Shown: positions 16,776-25,351 of the stretch, in pieces
Layout of the letters: every line of letters begins with the position of its first letter
Numbering within the stretch: position 1 is the stretch's first letter
Translations under genes and position numbers: made by a program
Assembly (NCBI RefSeq): GCF_004361885.1
Contig: NZ_SNWH01000002.1
Location: 62,001-126,000 of the forward strand
Direction of reading: 5' to 3'
From: Halomonas ventosae
GTDB lineage: Bacteria > Pseudomonadota > Gammaproteobacteria > Pseudomonadales > Halomonadaceae
DNA length: 64,000 nucleotides
Notes under the pieces: generated by a model
Databases searched by the model: none
Seen by the model: the letters and a program-made list of their open reading frames with translations, nothing else
What the model was told of the DNA's origin: nothing

Positions 16776-16837
16776 GGAAGGCGCGCCGGGAGTGGGGCAC
16801 AATAGCCATAACCAAGCGTTTTAGTCGGGTATGCGCC

Positions 16838-18052
16838 ATGCAATCGACCTCTTCCTCATCCGTCCGCTCCACCACGCTGTCGCGCCTGCCGGTGGCGCGC
16901 CTGGCCTTCCGCCCCTTCTTCCTGCTGGCCGCGCTGTTCAGCGTGATCGCCATGGGGGTATGGTTGGCCTTCTGGCATGGCGACATCCTGCTGCGTCCCG
17001 TCGGTGGCCTGATCTTCTGGCACCAGCACGAGATGCTATTCGGTTTCGCCGCCGCCGTGGTGGCGGGTTTTTTGCTCACCGCGGTGCAGAACTGGACCGG
17101 GCTGCCCAGCCTCAAGGGGGGGCGGCTGCTGGCGCTGGTCGGGCTCTGGCTGGCCGGGCGGGTGTTAATGGCCTTTCCCCTGGGCCTGCCGGCCTGGCTG
17201 CCGATGCTGGTCGACCTGGCCTTCCTGCCAGTGGTGGCGGGGGTCATGGCCATGCTGGTGATCGAGGCGAAGCGCTGGCGCAACCTGGTCTTCCTGCCGG
17301 CCCTGGCGCTGCTGACCCTGGCCAACCTGGCCATGCACCTGGGGGCGTTGACCGGCGACGCCGAGCTGATTCGCCAGGCCGCCTACCTGGCGGTGCTGCT
17401 GTTCACCCTGCTGATGGTGGTGGTGGGCGGCCGGGTGATCGCCATGTTCACCGCCAATCGCCTGGGGCTGACCCTCAGGCCGCCGATCCCGGCCCTGGAG
17501 ACCCTGAGCCTCGGCAGCGTGATGGCGGTGGTGGTTGCCCAGTTGCTGGTGATGCTCGGCGTGGCGCTCCCCGCCGTACTGCTGGCCGTGCTGATGGGAC
17601 TGGCCGCCCTGGTCAACGCCATTCGGCTGTCGCGCTGGCGAGGCCTTCACAGCTGGCGCGAGCCGTTGCTCTGGGCACTGCATCTGAGCTACGCCTTCAT
17701 TCCCGTGGGCCTGGCCATGTGGGCCTTGGCGCTGCTGGGGGCCTTTCGGGCCGAGTTGGCGGTACACGCCCTGACCATCGGCGGCATGGGCACCATGATG
17801 CTGGCGATGATGTCGCGGGTCTCGCTGGGCCATACCGCGCGCCCCATCCGCACCCTGCCGGGCATCGGCGTGGCCCTGGGGCTGATGGGCGCCGCGGCGC
17901 TGCTGCGCTCACCCGTGTTGGCGCTCTTCCCGCAGATCACCCACTGGACCTACAACCTGGGCATCATCTTCTGGTGCCTGGCCTATGGCATCTTCCTGTT
18001 CCACTACACGGGGCCGCTGCTCTCGGCCCGGCCCGACGGCAAGGTTGGCTAG
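16838..18052 (+). CDS. nnrS: NnrS family heme-copper membrane protein
   Basis: NnrS proteins are polytopic inner-membrane proteins, heme- and copper-containing, induced by NO and found with denitrification genes; they protect against nitrosative stress. This one has 404 residues, about twelve hydrophobic segments and the family motifs ARLAFRPFF (near residue 20) and FWHQHEMLFGFAAAVVAGFLLTAV. The ATG at 16838 lies 28 bp after the start site predicted from the box at 16762; the open frame reaches further up but would cross the promoter. It may head a short operon with the next genes. Confidence 0.9.
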   Translation: MQSTSSSSVRSTTLSRLPVARLAFRPFFLLAALFSVIAMGVWLAFWHGDILLRPVGGLIFWHQHEMLFGFAAAVVAGFLLTAVQNWTGLPSLKGGRLLALVGLWLAGRVLMAFPLGLPAWLPMLVDLAFLPVVAGVMAMLVIEAKRWRNLVFLPALALLTLANLAMHLGALTGDAELIRQAAYLAVLLFTLLMVVVGGRVIAMFTANRLGLTLRPPIPALETLSLGSVMAVVVAQLLVMLGVALPAVLLAVLMGLAALVNAIRLSRWRGLHSWREPLLWALHLSYAFIPVGLAMWALALLGAFRAELAVHALTIGGMGTMMLAMMSRVSLGHTARPIRTLPGIGVALGLMGAAALLRSPVLALFPQITHWTYNLGIIFWCLAYGIFLFHYTGPLLSARPDGKVG

Positions 18053-18136
18053 CCGGACGCCTCATGCCAGCGGCGCGCCGCAGGCGTCGCGCCTCGCACC
18101 GATGATTCCGCCGTTACCCGACGCAAGGAGGCAGAC

Positions 18137-18526
18137 TTGCTGGAACACTATGTCCTGATCAAGCAGCTGCATGTCACGGCGGCCAGCCTGAGCATCCTGT
18201 TCTTCATGCTCCGGGCCTGGTGGTCGGTGCGGGAGATCCCCCTGCTGCAGCGTCGCTGGGTGAAGGTGCTGCCCCACCTCATCGATAGCACCTTGCTGGC
18301 GCTGGGCGTGACACTGATGGTGATGCTCTCGCTATGGCCCCACCAGCATCCCTGGCTGGCCGCCAAGCTGATCGCCCTGCTGGCCTACATCGGCCTGGGC
18401 ACGGTGGCGATCAAGCGCGGCCGGACACCGCGGGCAAGAGCCATTGCCGCCCTGGCGGCGGTACTCACCTTCGCCTACATGCTGGGCGCGGCGATCCGTC
18501 ATAGCGCGCTTTCCTGGCTGGCCTGA
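18137..18526 (+). CDS. SirB2-family membrane protein
   Basis: The 129-residue protein has four predicted membrane segments and the SirB2 pattern (YVLIKQLHVTAASLSILFFMLRAW at the start, WVKVLPHLIDSTLLALGVTL, then WLAAKLIALLAYIGLG). SirB2 was named from Salmonella regulation, but the molecular function is not known. The start is a TTG at 18137, five bases after a strong AAGGAGGC site. It is 84 bp downstream of nnrS and next to nor-associated genes, which suggests a role in respiration. Confidence 0.75.
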   Translation: MLEHYVLIKQLHVTAASLSILFFMLRAWWSVREIPLLQRRWVKVLPHLIDSTLLALGVTLMVMLSLWPHQHPWLAAKLIALLAYIGLGTVAIKRGRTPRARAIAALAAVLTFAYMLGAAIRHSALSWLA

Positions 18527-18599
18527 CGCAAGGGATGAGCGTGCTGGACCATGGCTGGCCTATACTGTCCCGGCCACTCTTGTTCAGAAGGACGATCTC

Positions 18600-18917
18600 A
18601 TGTCGAAACAGGAACTTCCCGCCGGCGCCGGCCAGGTAGCCGAGCAGTATCCCGAGATCTGGGAAGCCTACGCTGAGTTGGGCCGGGCCTGTGCCGAGTC
18701 CGGCCCGCTGGACGCGCGCACGCGGCGCCTGGTCAAGCTGGCGCTGGCGGTGGGCGCGCGTTCCGAGGGTGCCGTGCACTCCCATGTACGGCGTGGCCTG
18801 GAGGAGGGCGAGTCCGCCGCGGCGCTCAAGCAGGTAGCCATGCTGGCCATTCCCACCCTGGGCCTGCCCAGCGGCGTCGCGGCGTTGACCTGGATCGAGG
18901 ACATCACCGAGTCCTGA
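18600..18917 (+). CDS. Carboxymuconolactone decarboxylase/AhpD-like protein
   Basis: The 105-residue all-helical protein belongs to the CMD/AhpD-like family (LDARTRRLVKLALAVGARSEGAVHSHVRRGLEEG, then LKQVAMLAIPTLGLPSG). The usual CxxC redox pair of AhpD is replaced here (EGAVHSH retains only the His), so peroxidase-partner activity is doubtful. The ATG at 18600 follows an AAGGA site. Its genuine substrate is unknown. Confidence 0.78.
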   Translation: MSKQELPAGAGQVAEQYPEIWEAYAELGRACAESGPLDARTRRLVKLALAVGARSEGAVHSHVRRGLEEGESAAALKQVAMLAIPTLGLPSGVAALTWIEDITES

Positions 18918-18928
18918 CCCCCGGTAGG

Positions 18929-19030
18929 CCCGGGAGCGGCTGGGACAAGCGTTTAATCGCCGGTTGGCGACGAGGCTCCCGGGTCTGTTAGTTTCGAGGC
19001 TGCTGCATCAGCACTACTCGACCTAACAGA
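18929..19030 (+). ncRNA. Candidate structured leader RNA of aapJQMP
   Basis: Two stem-loops abut each other without a gap. The first has perfect 9-bp arms (CCCGGGAGC at 18929-18937, GCTCCCGGG at 18975-18983) and holds a small hairpin (TCGCC-GGTT-GGCGA, 18957-18970). The second has arms TCTGTTAG (18984-18991) and CTAACAGA (19023-19030), with inner helices TCGAG/CTCGA and GCTG/CAGC. It ends four bases before the TGGAG site of aapJ. This nesting is hard to explain as a simple terminator and may be a regulatory leader. It matches no riboswitch I recognise. Confidence 0.45.
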
Positions 19031-19045
19031 ATCTGGAGTCTTTTC

Positions 19046-20074
19046 ATGCGGTACAACAACAAGACACTGCTATCCCTTTCTGCCGCTGCTCTCTGCGTCG
19101 GTATGATCTCCTCTGCCTCGGCGGCCACCCTGGACGAGGTGAAGGAGCGGGGCGAGCTGCGCTGTGGCGTCAACGTCGGCCTCTCCGGCTTCTCCTCGCC
19201 CGATCAGGATGGGACCTGGCAGGGGCTGGACGTGGAGACCTGCCGCGGCATCGCCGCCGCCATCTTCGATGACCCCGAGGCGGTCTCCTTCACGCCGCTG
19301 ACCGCCAAGGAACGCTTCACCGCCCTGCAATCCGGCGAGATCGACGTCCTCTCGCGCAATACCACCTGGACGGCGACTCGAGATAACTCGCTGGGTCTGA
19401 ACTTCACCGCCACCACCTTCTACGACGGTCAGGGCTTCATGGTGGCCAAGGACCTGGGTATTGAGGGGCCTGAGCAGTTCGACGGCGCCTCGATCTGCAT
19501 CCAGTCCGGCACCACCCACGAGCTCAACCTGGCCGACTACTTTCCCTCCCGCGGCATCGATATCCAGACGGTCACCTTCGACACCCCCGACCAGACCGCC
19601 CAGGGCTTCGCCAGCGGCCGCTGTGACATCCTGACCTCCGACACCTCCCAGCTCAGCGCTCTGCGCCTGCAGCTGCCGGAGCCGGGCAGCGTCGAGATCC
19701 TCGAGACGCTGATCTCCAAGGAGCCGCTCGGGCCCGTGGTCCGCCAGGGCGATGACCAGTGGCTGGACATCGTCAAGTGGTCGGTCTTTGCCATGGTCAA
19801 TGCCGAGGAGCTCGGGGTGAACAGCGACAACGTCGACGAGATGAAGGCCGACCCGCCCAATCCCCAGGTGGCGCGCCTGCTGGGCGTGGATGGCGATTAT
19901 GGCGAGCAGCTGGGGCTCGCGAACGACTGGGCCTATCAGCTGATCGCCCACGTCGGCAACTACGGCGAGGTATTCGCCAGCACCGTGGGCGAGGACTCCC
20001 CCATGCAGATCAGCCGCGGCGTGAATGCGCTGTGGAACGAGGGCGGCATCCTCTACGCACCGCCGGTCCGCTGA
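19046..20074 (+). CDS. aapJ: General amino acid ABC transporter, binding protein
   Basis: The 342-residue periplasmic solute-binding protein has a signal peptide (cleavage about ASA|ATL, residue 26) and the family 3 signature with ERGELRCGVNVGLSGFSSPD, RFTALQSGEIDVLSRNTTWTA and GASICIQSGTTHELNLADYF. It belongs to the AapJ/BztA group, which binds a broad range of L-amino acids. It is the first gene of aapJQMP and is followed by a hairpin that may make it the most abundant product. Confidence 0.92.
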   Translation: MRYNNKTLLSLSAAALCVGMISSASAATLDEVKERGELRCGVNVGLSGFSSPDQDGTWQGLDVETCRGIAAAIFDDPEAVSFTPLTAKERFTALQSGEIDVLSRNTTWTATRDNSLGLNFTATTFYDGQGFMVAKDLGIEGPEQFDGASICIQSGTTHELNLADYFPSRGIDIQTVTFDTPDQTAQGFASGRCDILTSDTSQLSALRLQLPEPGSVEILETLISKEPLGPVVRQGDDQWLDIVKWSVFAMVNAEELGVNSDNVDEMKADPPNPQVARLLGVDGDYGEQLGLANDWAYQLIAHVGNYGEVFASTVGEDSPMQISRGVNALWNEGGILYAPPVR

Positions 20075-20098
20075 CCCACCCTGATCGTCCAATGACCG

Positions 20099-20128
20099 GG
20101 CACCACGCATGGCAACATGCGTGGTGCC
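20099..20128 (+). terminator. Hairpin between aapJ and aapQ
   Basis: A 13-bp perfect stem (20099-20111 with 20116-20128) closes a GCAA tetraloop. With no strong T-run it probably protects the aapJ 3' end or partly terminates transcription, as is common after binding-protein genes. Confidence 0.7.
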
Positions 20129-20155
20129 GTTTCGGGTACGTCTGCGAGGCTCGAT

Positions 20156-21334
20156 ATGCTGCGTTCTTCCTCACGGGAGCGGGGGCCGCTATGGCGTGAC
20201 CCCACCTTCCGCGCCCTGCTGGTGCAGGGCATCCTGCTGCTGGCGCTGGGGGCGTTCATCGCCATGGTGGTGTCGAACACCATGGCCAACCTCGAGGCCC
20301 GGGGCATCTCCACCGGCTTCGGCTTCCTCCAGGACCGGGCCGGCTTCTCCATCCCCCAGACCCTGATCGACTATTCCGGCGACAGCACCTATGCCCGCAC
20401 CTTCGTGGTGGGGCTGCTCAATACCCTGCTGGTCTCCGCCATGGGCATCGTGGCGGCGACCCTGATCGGCTTCGCCGTGGGCATCGCCCGACTGTCGCCC
20501 AATTGGCTGCTGGCCCGGCTGGCCACCGCCTATGTGGAGATCTTCCGCAACATCCCGCTGCTGGTGCAGATCCTGTTCTGGTACTTCGCCGTGCTGCAGG
20601 CCCTGCCCAGCCCACAGAACAGTCATTCGCTGTTCGAGGTGATCTTCCTCAACGTGCGCGGCCTGGTGCTGCCCGACCCCCAGCCGCTGGCCGGATTCGC
20701 CGCCACCCCCTGGGCACTGCTGGTCGCGGTGATCGCCACCTGGTGGCTGGCGCGTCACGCCAAGCAACGCCAGGCGAAGACCGGCCGGCCGCTACCGGTG
20801 TTCAAGCTGGGCGCCCTGCTGTTGATCGGCCTGCCGTCGGTGGTCTTCGTCGTCACCGGCATGCCGCTGGAGTGGTCCCTCCCGGCGTTCAAGGGCTTCA
20901 ACTTCCAGGGTGGCGTGACGGTGCTCCCCGAGCTGATCGCCCTGTGGCTGGCGCTCTCCATCTACACCGCCTCCTTCATCGCCGAGATCGTGCGCTCGGG
21001 CATCCAGTCGGTGCCCCAGGGGCAGGTGGAAGCGGCCCAGGCGCTGAGCCTGCCCGGTGGGATCATCCTGCGCAAGGTGGTGATTCCCCAGGCGATGCGG
21101 GTGATCGTGCCGCAGCTGACCAGCCAGCACCTCAACCTGATCAAGAACTCCTCGCTGGCCACGGCGATCGGCTATCCGGACCTGGTGGCGGTGTTCTCCG
21201 GCACGGCGCTGAACGTGACGGGTCAGGCCATCGAGATCGTCGCCATGACCATGGCCGTCTACCTGCTGATCAACCTGATAGTGTCCGCGCTGATGAACCT
21301 CTACAACGCGCGCACGCTGCTCAAGGAGCGCTGA
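20156..21334 (+). CDS. aapQ: General amino acid ABC transporter, permease AapQ
   Basis: The 392-residue inner-membrane permease has about eight spans, an amphipathic start and the EAA loop EAAQALSLPGGIILRKVVIPQAMRV. FRNIPLLVQILFWYF is typical of AapQ/BztB. The ATG at 20156 is preferred over one 39 bases upstream because the added residues would fall in the hairpin-proximal leader. The stop is one base before aapM. Confidence 0.9.
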   Translation: MLRSSSRERGPLWRDPTFRALLVQGILLLALGAFIAMVVSNTMANLEARGISTGFGFLQDRAGFSIPQTLIDYSGDSTYARTFVVGLLNTLLVSAMGIVAATLIGFAVGIARLSPNWLLARLATAYVEIFRNIPLLVQILFWYFAVLQALPSPQNSHSLFEVIFLNVRGLVLPDPQPLAGFAATPWALLVAVIATWWLARHAKQRQAKTGRPLPVFKLGALLLIGLPSVVFVVTGMPLEWSLPAFKGFNFQGGVTVLPELIALWLALSIYTASFIAEIVRSGIQSVPQGQVEAAQALSLPGGIILRKVVIPQAMRVIVPQLTSQHLNLIKNSSLATAIGYPDLVAVFSGTALNVTGQAIEIVAMTMAVYLLINLIVSALMNLYNARTLLKER

Positions 21335-21335
21335 G

Positions 21336-22445
21336 ATGGTGGATACCACGACCGTGACCGAGATGGTCGCCGAGCGCCGGCCGCCCGACCTGCGCCGTGG
21401 CCTGCTCGGCTGGCTGCAAGCCAACCTCTTCAATACCCTGCTCAACGGAGCGGTGACCCTGGTGACCGTGGCGCTGCTGGCCATGGTGCTCTGGCCCGTC
21501 TTGCAGTGGGCGGTGTTCCAGGCCGACTGGCTCGGCAACTCCCGCGAGGCGTGCAGTGGCGAGGGAGCCTGCTGGGTATTCATCAGCGCGCGCTTCGAGT
21601 CGATTGTCTACGGCTTCTACCCGGGTGCCGAGCGCTGGCGGGTGGACCTGGTCTTCGCCGCGCTGGCGATCCTGATCGCCTGGCTGGCCATCCCGCGCCT
21701 GCCCGCCAAGCGCTGGGTGGGTCTGTTCGCCATGGTCGCCTTTCCCGTCATCGCCTTCTTCCTGCTGGTAGGGGGTGTGTTTGGCCTGGAACAAGTGCCA
21801 ACCGGCAACTGGGGCGGGGTGATGCTGACCCTGACCATCGCCACGGTGGGCATCGTCGGTTCGCTGCCCATCGGTATCGTGCTGGCGCTGGGGCGGCGTT
21901 CGCAGATGCCGCTGGTGCGCGGCTTCTGTGTGGTGTTCATCGAGTTCTGGCGCGGCGTGCCGCTGATCACCGTGCTGTTCATGGCCTCGGTGATGCTGCC
22001 GCTGTTCGTGCCTTCTCAGGTCGAGTTCGACAAGCTGCTGCGTGCCCTGGTGGGCATCATGTTCTTCTGGAGCGCCTACATGGCGGAAGTCGTGCGCGGC
22101 GGGTTGCAGGCCATCCCCAGCGGGCAGGAAGAGGCGGCCAAGGCGATGGGCATGGGCTATTGGCAACGCATGGGGCTGATCGTGCTGCCCCAGGCGCTCA
22201 AGCTGGTCATCCCCGGCATCGTCAATACCTTCATTGCGCTGTTCAAGGACACCTCGCTGGTGCTGATCATCGGGCTCTTCGACCTGCTGGCGATCATTCG
22301 CTCGGGGCTGACCGACAGCGACTGGCTGGGGTTTGCTACCGAGGGCTATGTCTTCGCCGCGCTGGTGTTCTGGGTGTTCTGCTTCAGCATGTCGCGCTAC
22401 AGCCAGCACATCGAGCGGCGCCTGCACACCGGTCACCGCAACTGA
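21336..22445 (+). CDS. aapM: General amino acid ABC transporter, permease AapM
   Basis: The 369-residue second permease has the conserved [21 protein letters not shown] and the ATPase-docking loop [29 protein letters not shown]. It forms the membrane channel with AapQ. The start codon is one base after the aapQ stop, so translation is coupled. Confidence 0.92.
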   Translation: MVDTTTVTEMVAERRPPDLRRGLLGWLQANLFNTLLNGAVTLVTVALLAMVLWPVLQWAVFQADWLGNSREACSGEGACWVFISARFESIVYGFYPGAERWRVDLVFAALAILIAWLAIPRLPAKRWVGLFAMVAFPVIAFFLLVGGVFGLEQVPTGNWGGVMLTLTIATVGIVGSLPIGIVLALGRRSQMPLVRGFCVVFIEFWRGVPLITVLFMASVMLPLFVPSQVEFDKLLRALVGIMFFWSAYMAEVVRGGLQAIPSGQEEAAKAMGMGYWQRMGLIVLPQALKLVIPGIVNTFIALFKDTSLVLIIGLFDLLAIIRSGLTDSDWLGFATEGYVFAALVFWVFCFSMSRYSQHIERRLHTGHRN

Positions 22446-22467
22446 CAACCACGAACGGGATCTTCTC

Positions 22468-23232
22468 ATGAACCAGGCAACCGCCGCCCGGGCCGACTCG
22501 CCCATGATCGAGATCGCCGGGCTCAACAAGTGGTACGGCGACTTCCACGTGCTGCGCGACATCGACCTGACCGTCGCGCGCGGCGAACGCATCGTTATCT
22601 GTGGCCCCTCGGGTTCGGGCAAGTCGACACTGATCCGTTGCATCAACCACCTCGAGGAGCACCAGGAGGGACGCATCGTGGTCAATGGCATGACCATGAC
22701 CCGCGACGTCAAGCGCATCGAGCAGATCCGCCGCAACGTCGGCATGGTGTTCCAGCACTTCAACCTCTTTCCCCATCTGAGCGTGCTGGACAACTGCTGC
22801 ATCTCCCAGACCTGGGTGCAGAAGAAGCCGCGCGCCGAGGCCGAGCGCACGGCCAGGGAGATCCTCGAACGGGTACAGATCGCCGACCAGGCCCTGAAGT
22901 ACCCGGGGCAGCTCTCCGGCGGCCAGCAGCAGCGGGTGGCCATCGCCCGGGCGCTGTGCATGCAGCCGGAGGTGATGCTGTTCGATGAGCCGACCTCGGC
23001 GCTGGACCCCGAGATGATCAAGGAGGTACTCGATGTCATGGTCGAGCTGGCCCGCGACGGCATGACCATGCTCTGCGTGACCCACGAGATGGGCTTCGCC
23101 AAGACCGTGGCCGACCGAGTCATCTTCATGGACCAGGGGCAGATCATCGAGCAGGCCCCGCCCGAGACATTCTTCAATCATCCCGAATCCGAGCGCACGC
23201 AGCTGTTCCTGAGCCAGATCCTCGGCCACTGA
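22468..23232 (+). CDS. aapP: General amino acid ABC transporter, ATPase
   Basis: The 254-residue cytoplasmic ATPase has a Walker [14 protein letters not shown]-loop region [16 protein letters not shown], signature [15 protein letters not shown], Walker [14 protein letters not shown] and the switch histidine (CVTHEMGFA). It powers AapQM. The gene is the last of aapJQMP and is followed by a strong hairpin at 23240. Confidence 0.95.
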   Translation: MNQATAARADSPMIEIAGLNKWYGDFHVLRDIDLTVARGERIVICGPSGSGKSTLIRCINHLEEHQEGRIVVNGMTMTRDVKRIEQIRRNVGMVFQHFNLFPHLSVLDNCCISQTWVQKKPRAEAERTAREILERVQIADQALKYPGQLSGGQQQRVAIARALCMQPEVMLFDEPTSALDPEMIKEVLDVMVELARDGMTMLCVTHEMGFAKTVADRVIFMDQGQIIEQAPPETFFNHPESERTQLFLSQILGH

Positions 23233-23239
23233 GCCCCTT

Positions 23240-23270
23240 GCAGGCGATGGCCGATTCGGCTATCGCCTGC
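23240..23270 (+). terminator. Terminator after aapP
   Basis: A 13-bp stem with one G-T pair (23240-23252 with 23258-23270) and a 5-base loop is followed by a pyrimidine-rich stretch, eight bases after the aapP stop. Confidence 0.75.
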
Positions 23271-23286
23271 CTTCCTTCCCCGGACA

Positions 23287-23300
23287 TTGACCGATGTCAA
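23287..23300 (+). promoter_or_regulatory. Perfect Dnr-type box at norC promoter
   Basis: TTGACCGATGTCAA is a fully symmetric TTGAC-N4-GTCAA. Its centre lies 41.5 bp before the start site implied by the -10-like TAGGCT at 23324-23329, an ideal class II activator position. Confidence 0.8.
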
Positions 23301-23330
23301 AGTTCCATCCCCTGTTCTGCTGCTAGGCTT

Positions 23331-23353
23331 AACATGTATCCATGATACATCTT
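23331..23353 (+). promoter_or_regulatory. NsrR operator at norC promoter
   Basis: The 23-bp site is an 11-1-11 inverted repeat, 9 of 11 positions symmetric, with half sites AACATGTATCC and the complement of TGATACATCTT. It fits the NsrR consensus and covers the predicted transcription start, so bound NsrR would block norCBQD until NO appears. Confidence 0.75.
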
Positions 23354-23419
23354 AAAGGGGCGCAGGGCCGCTTGCCGTGAGGGTGGTGGCCCTGCCATAC
23401 GAGCAAGGGGGTATGGTCC

Positions 23420-23872
23420 ATGGCCGATGGTCTCACCAAGTCGGCGGCCCGCAACATCTTCTACGGCGGGTCGCTGTTCTTCTTTCTGCTGTTTGCCGCA
23501 CTGACGGCGCACAGTCACTGGTACATGGTCCACACATCCACCGACAGCGCAGGGCTCACCGAGTCCGTCAAGCACGGCAAGGAAGTGTGGGAAAAGAACA
23601 TGTGCATCAACTGCCACACCATCATGGGCGAGGGCGCCTACTTCGCGCCGGAGCTGGGCAATGTCTGGGAACGCTACGGCGGGCACAAGAACCCGGAGGC
23701 GGCCCGCGCGGGGCTTGCCGCGTGGATCCGCGCCCAGCCGCTGGGCGCCCAAGGGCGCCGCCAGATGCCGGCCTTCGACCTCAGCGAGGAGGAGATGCAA
23801 TCGCTGATCGACTTCCTGGAGTGGACCGACGGCATCGACGCCCAGGGCTGGCCGCCGAATTCCGCCGGCTGA
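23420..23872 (+). CDS. norC: Nitric oxide reductase, cytochrome c subunit
   Basis: NorC is a membrane-anchored cytochrome c that passes electrons to NorB. The 150-residue product has one N-terminal span (about 14-32), heme site CINCH (C62, C65, H66), axial Met in RQMPAF, and typical length. It starts the norCBQD operon under Dnr and NsrR sites. Confidence 0.95.
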   Translation: MADGLTKSAARNIFYGGSLFFFLLFAALTAHSHWYMVHTSTDSAGLTESVKHGKEVWEKNMCINCHTIMGEGAYFAPELGNVWERYGGHKNPEAARAGLAAWIRAQPLGAQGRRQMPAFDLSEEEMQSLIDFLEWTDGIDAQGWPPNSAG

Positions 23873-23923
23873 GCCGGCTCGCTGGACCGCCGGACCGCGG
23901 ATCAATCAAGGAGAACGACACCG

Positions 23924-25279
23924 ATGAAATACGAAACCCAGAAGGTGGCCCTGCCCTTCTTCATGGTGGCCATGGCGCTGTTCGCGTTGCAGATCGTCTT
24001 CGGGCTGCTGGCTGCCTCCGTCTATGTCTGGCCAAATTTCATGGCCGAGATCATGCCCTTCAACATCATGCGGGTCAGCCACACCAACCTGCTGATCGTC
24101 TGGCTGCTGATTGGCTTCATGGGCTGCACCTACTACCTGATGCCGGAAGAGGCCGAGCAGGAGATCCACAGCCCCACCATCGCTTATATCCAGTTGGCGC
24201 TGTTTGCCTTCGCCGGCGCCGCGGCGCTGGTCGGCTATCAGTTCGGGATCCACGAGGGACGCGAGTTCCTGGAGCAGCCGTTCTGGGTCAAGCTGCTGAT
24301 CACCATCTCCTTCCTGATGTTCTTGTTCAACACCAGCATGACCCTGCTCAAGGGCCGCAAGACTGCCATCAACATGGTGCTGATGCTGGGCCTGTGGCTG
24401 GCCGCGGTGTTCTGGCTGTTCGCCTTCTACAACCCCTCCAATCTGGCGGTGGACAAGCTCTACTGGTGGTGGGTGGTTCACCTCTGGGTCGAGGGCGTGT
24501 GGGAGTTGATCATGGCCTCGCTGCTCGGCTACCTGTTGATCAAGATGACCGGCGTCGACCGCGAGGTGATCGAGAAGTGGCTCTACATCATCGTCGGCCT
24601 GTCGCTGTTCTCAGGCCTGCTGGGCACCGGCCACCATTACTACTGGATCGGCGCACCGGGCTACTGGCAGCCCATCGGTAGCATCTTCTCCGCCCTGGAG
24701 GTAGTCCCCTTCTTCGTCATGGTGGTGTTCGCCTTCACCATGTTCTGGAAGGGCAGCCGCAACCATCCCAACAAGGCCGCCATGCTGTGGAGCCTGGGAT
24801 GTCCGGCCATGGCCTTCTTCGGCGCCGGCGTGTGGGGCTTCATGCATACCCTGAGCTGGATCAACTACTACAGCCATGGCACCCAGGTCACGGCCGCCCA
24901 CGGCCACCTGGCCTTCTATGGGGCCTACGTGATGCTGATCCTCGGCGTGATCACCTTCGCCATGCCGCAGCTGCGCCGCGTTCAGCCCTACAACCAGGTG
25001 CTGAACATGTGGGGCTTCTGGATCATGACTAGCGCCATGGCCTTCATGACCTTCACGCTGACCTTCGCCGGTGTCGTCCAGACCCATCTGCAGCGCGTGC
25101 TGGGCATGAACTACATGGAGGTGCAGGACCAGCTCGGACTCTTCTACATGATGCGCCTGGGCGCCGGTGTCGCGGTGGCCGTGGGGGCGATCATGCTGCT
25201 CTACGCCTTCTTCGGTCCGGCCCGCGAGCAGGTGCCGGCTGGTGGCACCCAGCTGACCGCAGGCCCTGAGCGCGCCTGA
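23924..25279 (+). CDS. norB: Nitric oxide reductase, catalytic subunit
   Basis: NorB reduces 2 NO to N2O at a heme b3/FeB centre. The 451-residue protein has about twelve spans and the conserved NIMRVSHTNLLIVWLLIGFMG, YWWWVVHLWVEGVWELI and GTGHHYYWIG segments that carry the heme and iron histidines and glutamates. It lies 51 bp after norC and is followed by a terminator. Confidence 0.96.
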   Translation: MKYETQKVALPFFMVAMALFALQIVFGLLAASVYVWPNFMAEIMPFNIMRVSHTNLLIVWLLIGFMGCTYYLMPEEAEQEIHSPTIAYIQLALFAFAGAAALVGYQFGIHEGREFLEQPFWVKLLITISFLMFLFNTSMTLLKGRKTAINMVLMLGLWLAAVFWLFAFYNPSNLAVDKLYWWWVVHLWVEGVWELIMASLLGYLLIKMTGVDREVIEKWLYIIVGLSLFSGLLGTGHHYYWIGAPGYWQPIGSIFSALEVVPFFVMVVFAFTMFWKGSRNHPNKAAMLWSLGCPAMAFFGAGVWGFMHTLSWINYYSHGTQVTAAHGHLAFYGAYVMLILGVITFAMPQLRRVQPYNQVLNMWGFWIMTSAMAFMTFTLTFAGVVQTHLQRVLGMNYMEVQDQLGLFYMMRLGAGVAVAVGAIMLLYAFFGPAREQVPAGGTQLTAGPERA

Positions 25280-25285
25280 TCACCC

Positions 25286-25310
25286 GAGGGCCCCGCTCGG
25301 GGCCCTCTTT
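25286..25310 (+). terminator. Rho-independent terminator after norB
   Basis: A 9-bp GC stem (GAGGGCCCC at 25286-25294, GGGGCCCTC at 25299-25307) with a 4-base loop is followed by TTT. Read-through is presumably needed for norQD, or they have their own promoter. Confidence 0.78.
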
Positions 25311-25351
25311 CGTTCGGTTCTTCGTAAATTACCCTGACAGGAGTGATCTTC

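Noticed and set aside
21321-23177. A 618-codon open frame opposite aapM and aapP
   Set aside because: His/Gln/Asp-rich antisense translation of well-recognised ABC transporter genes.
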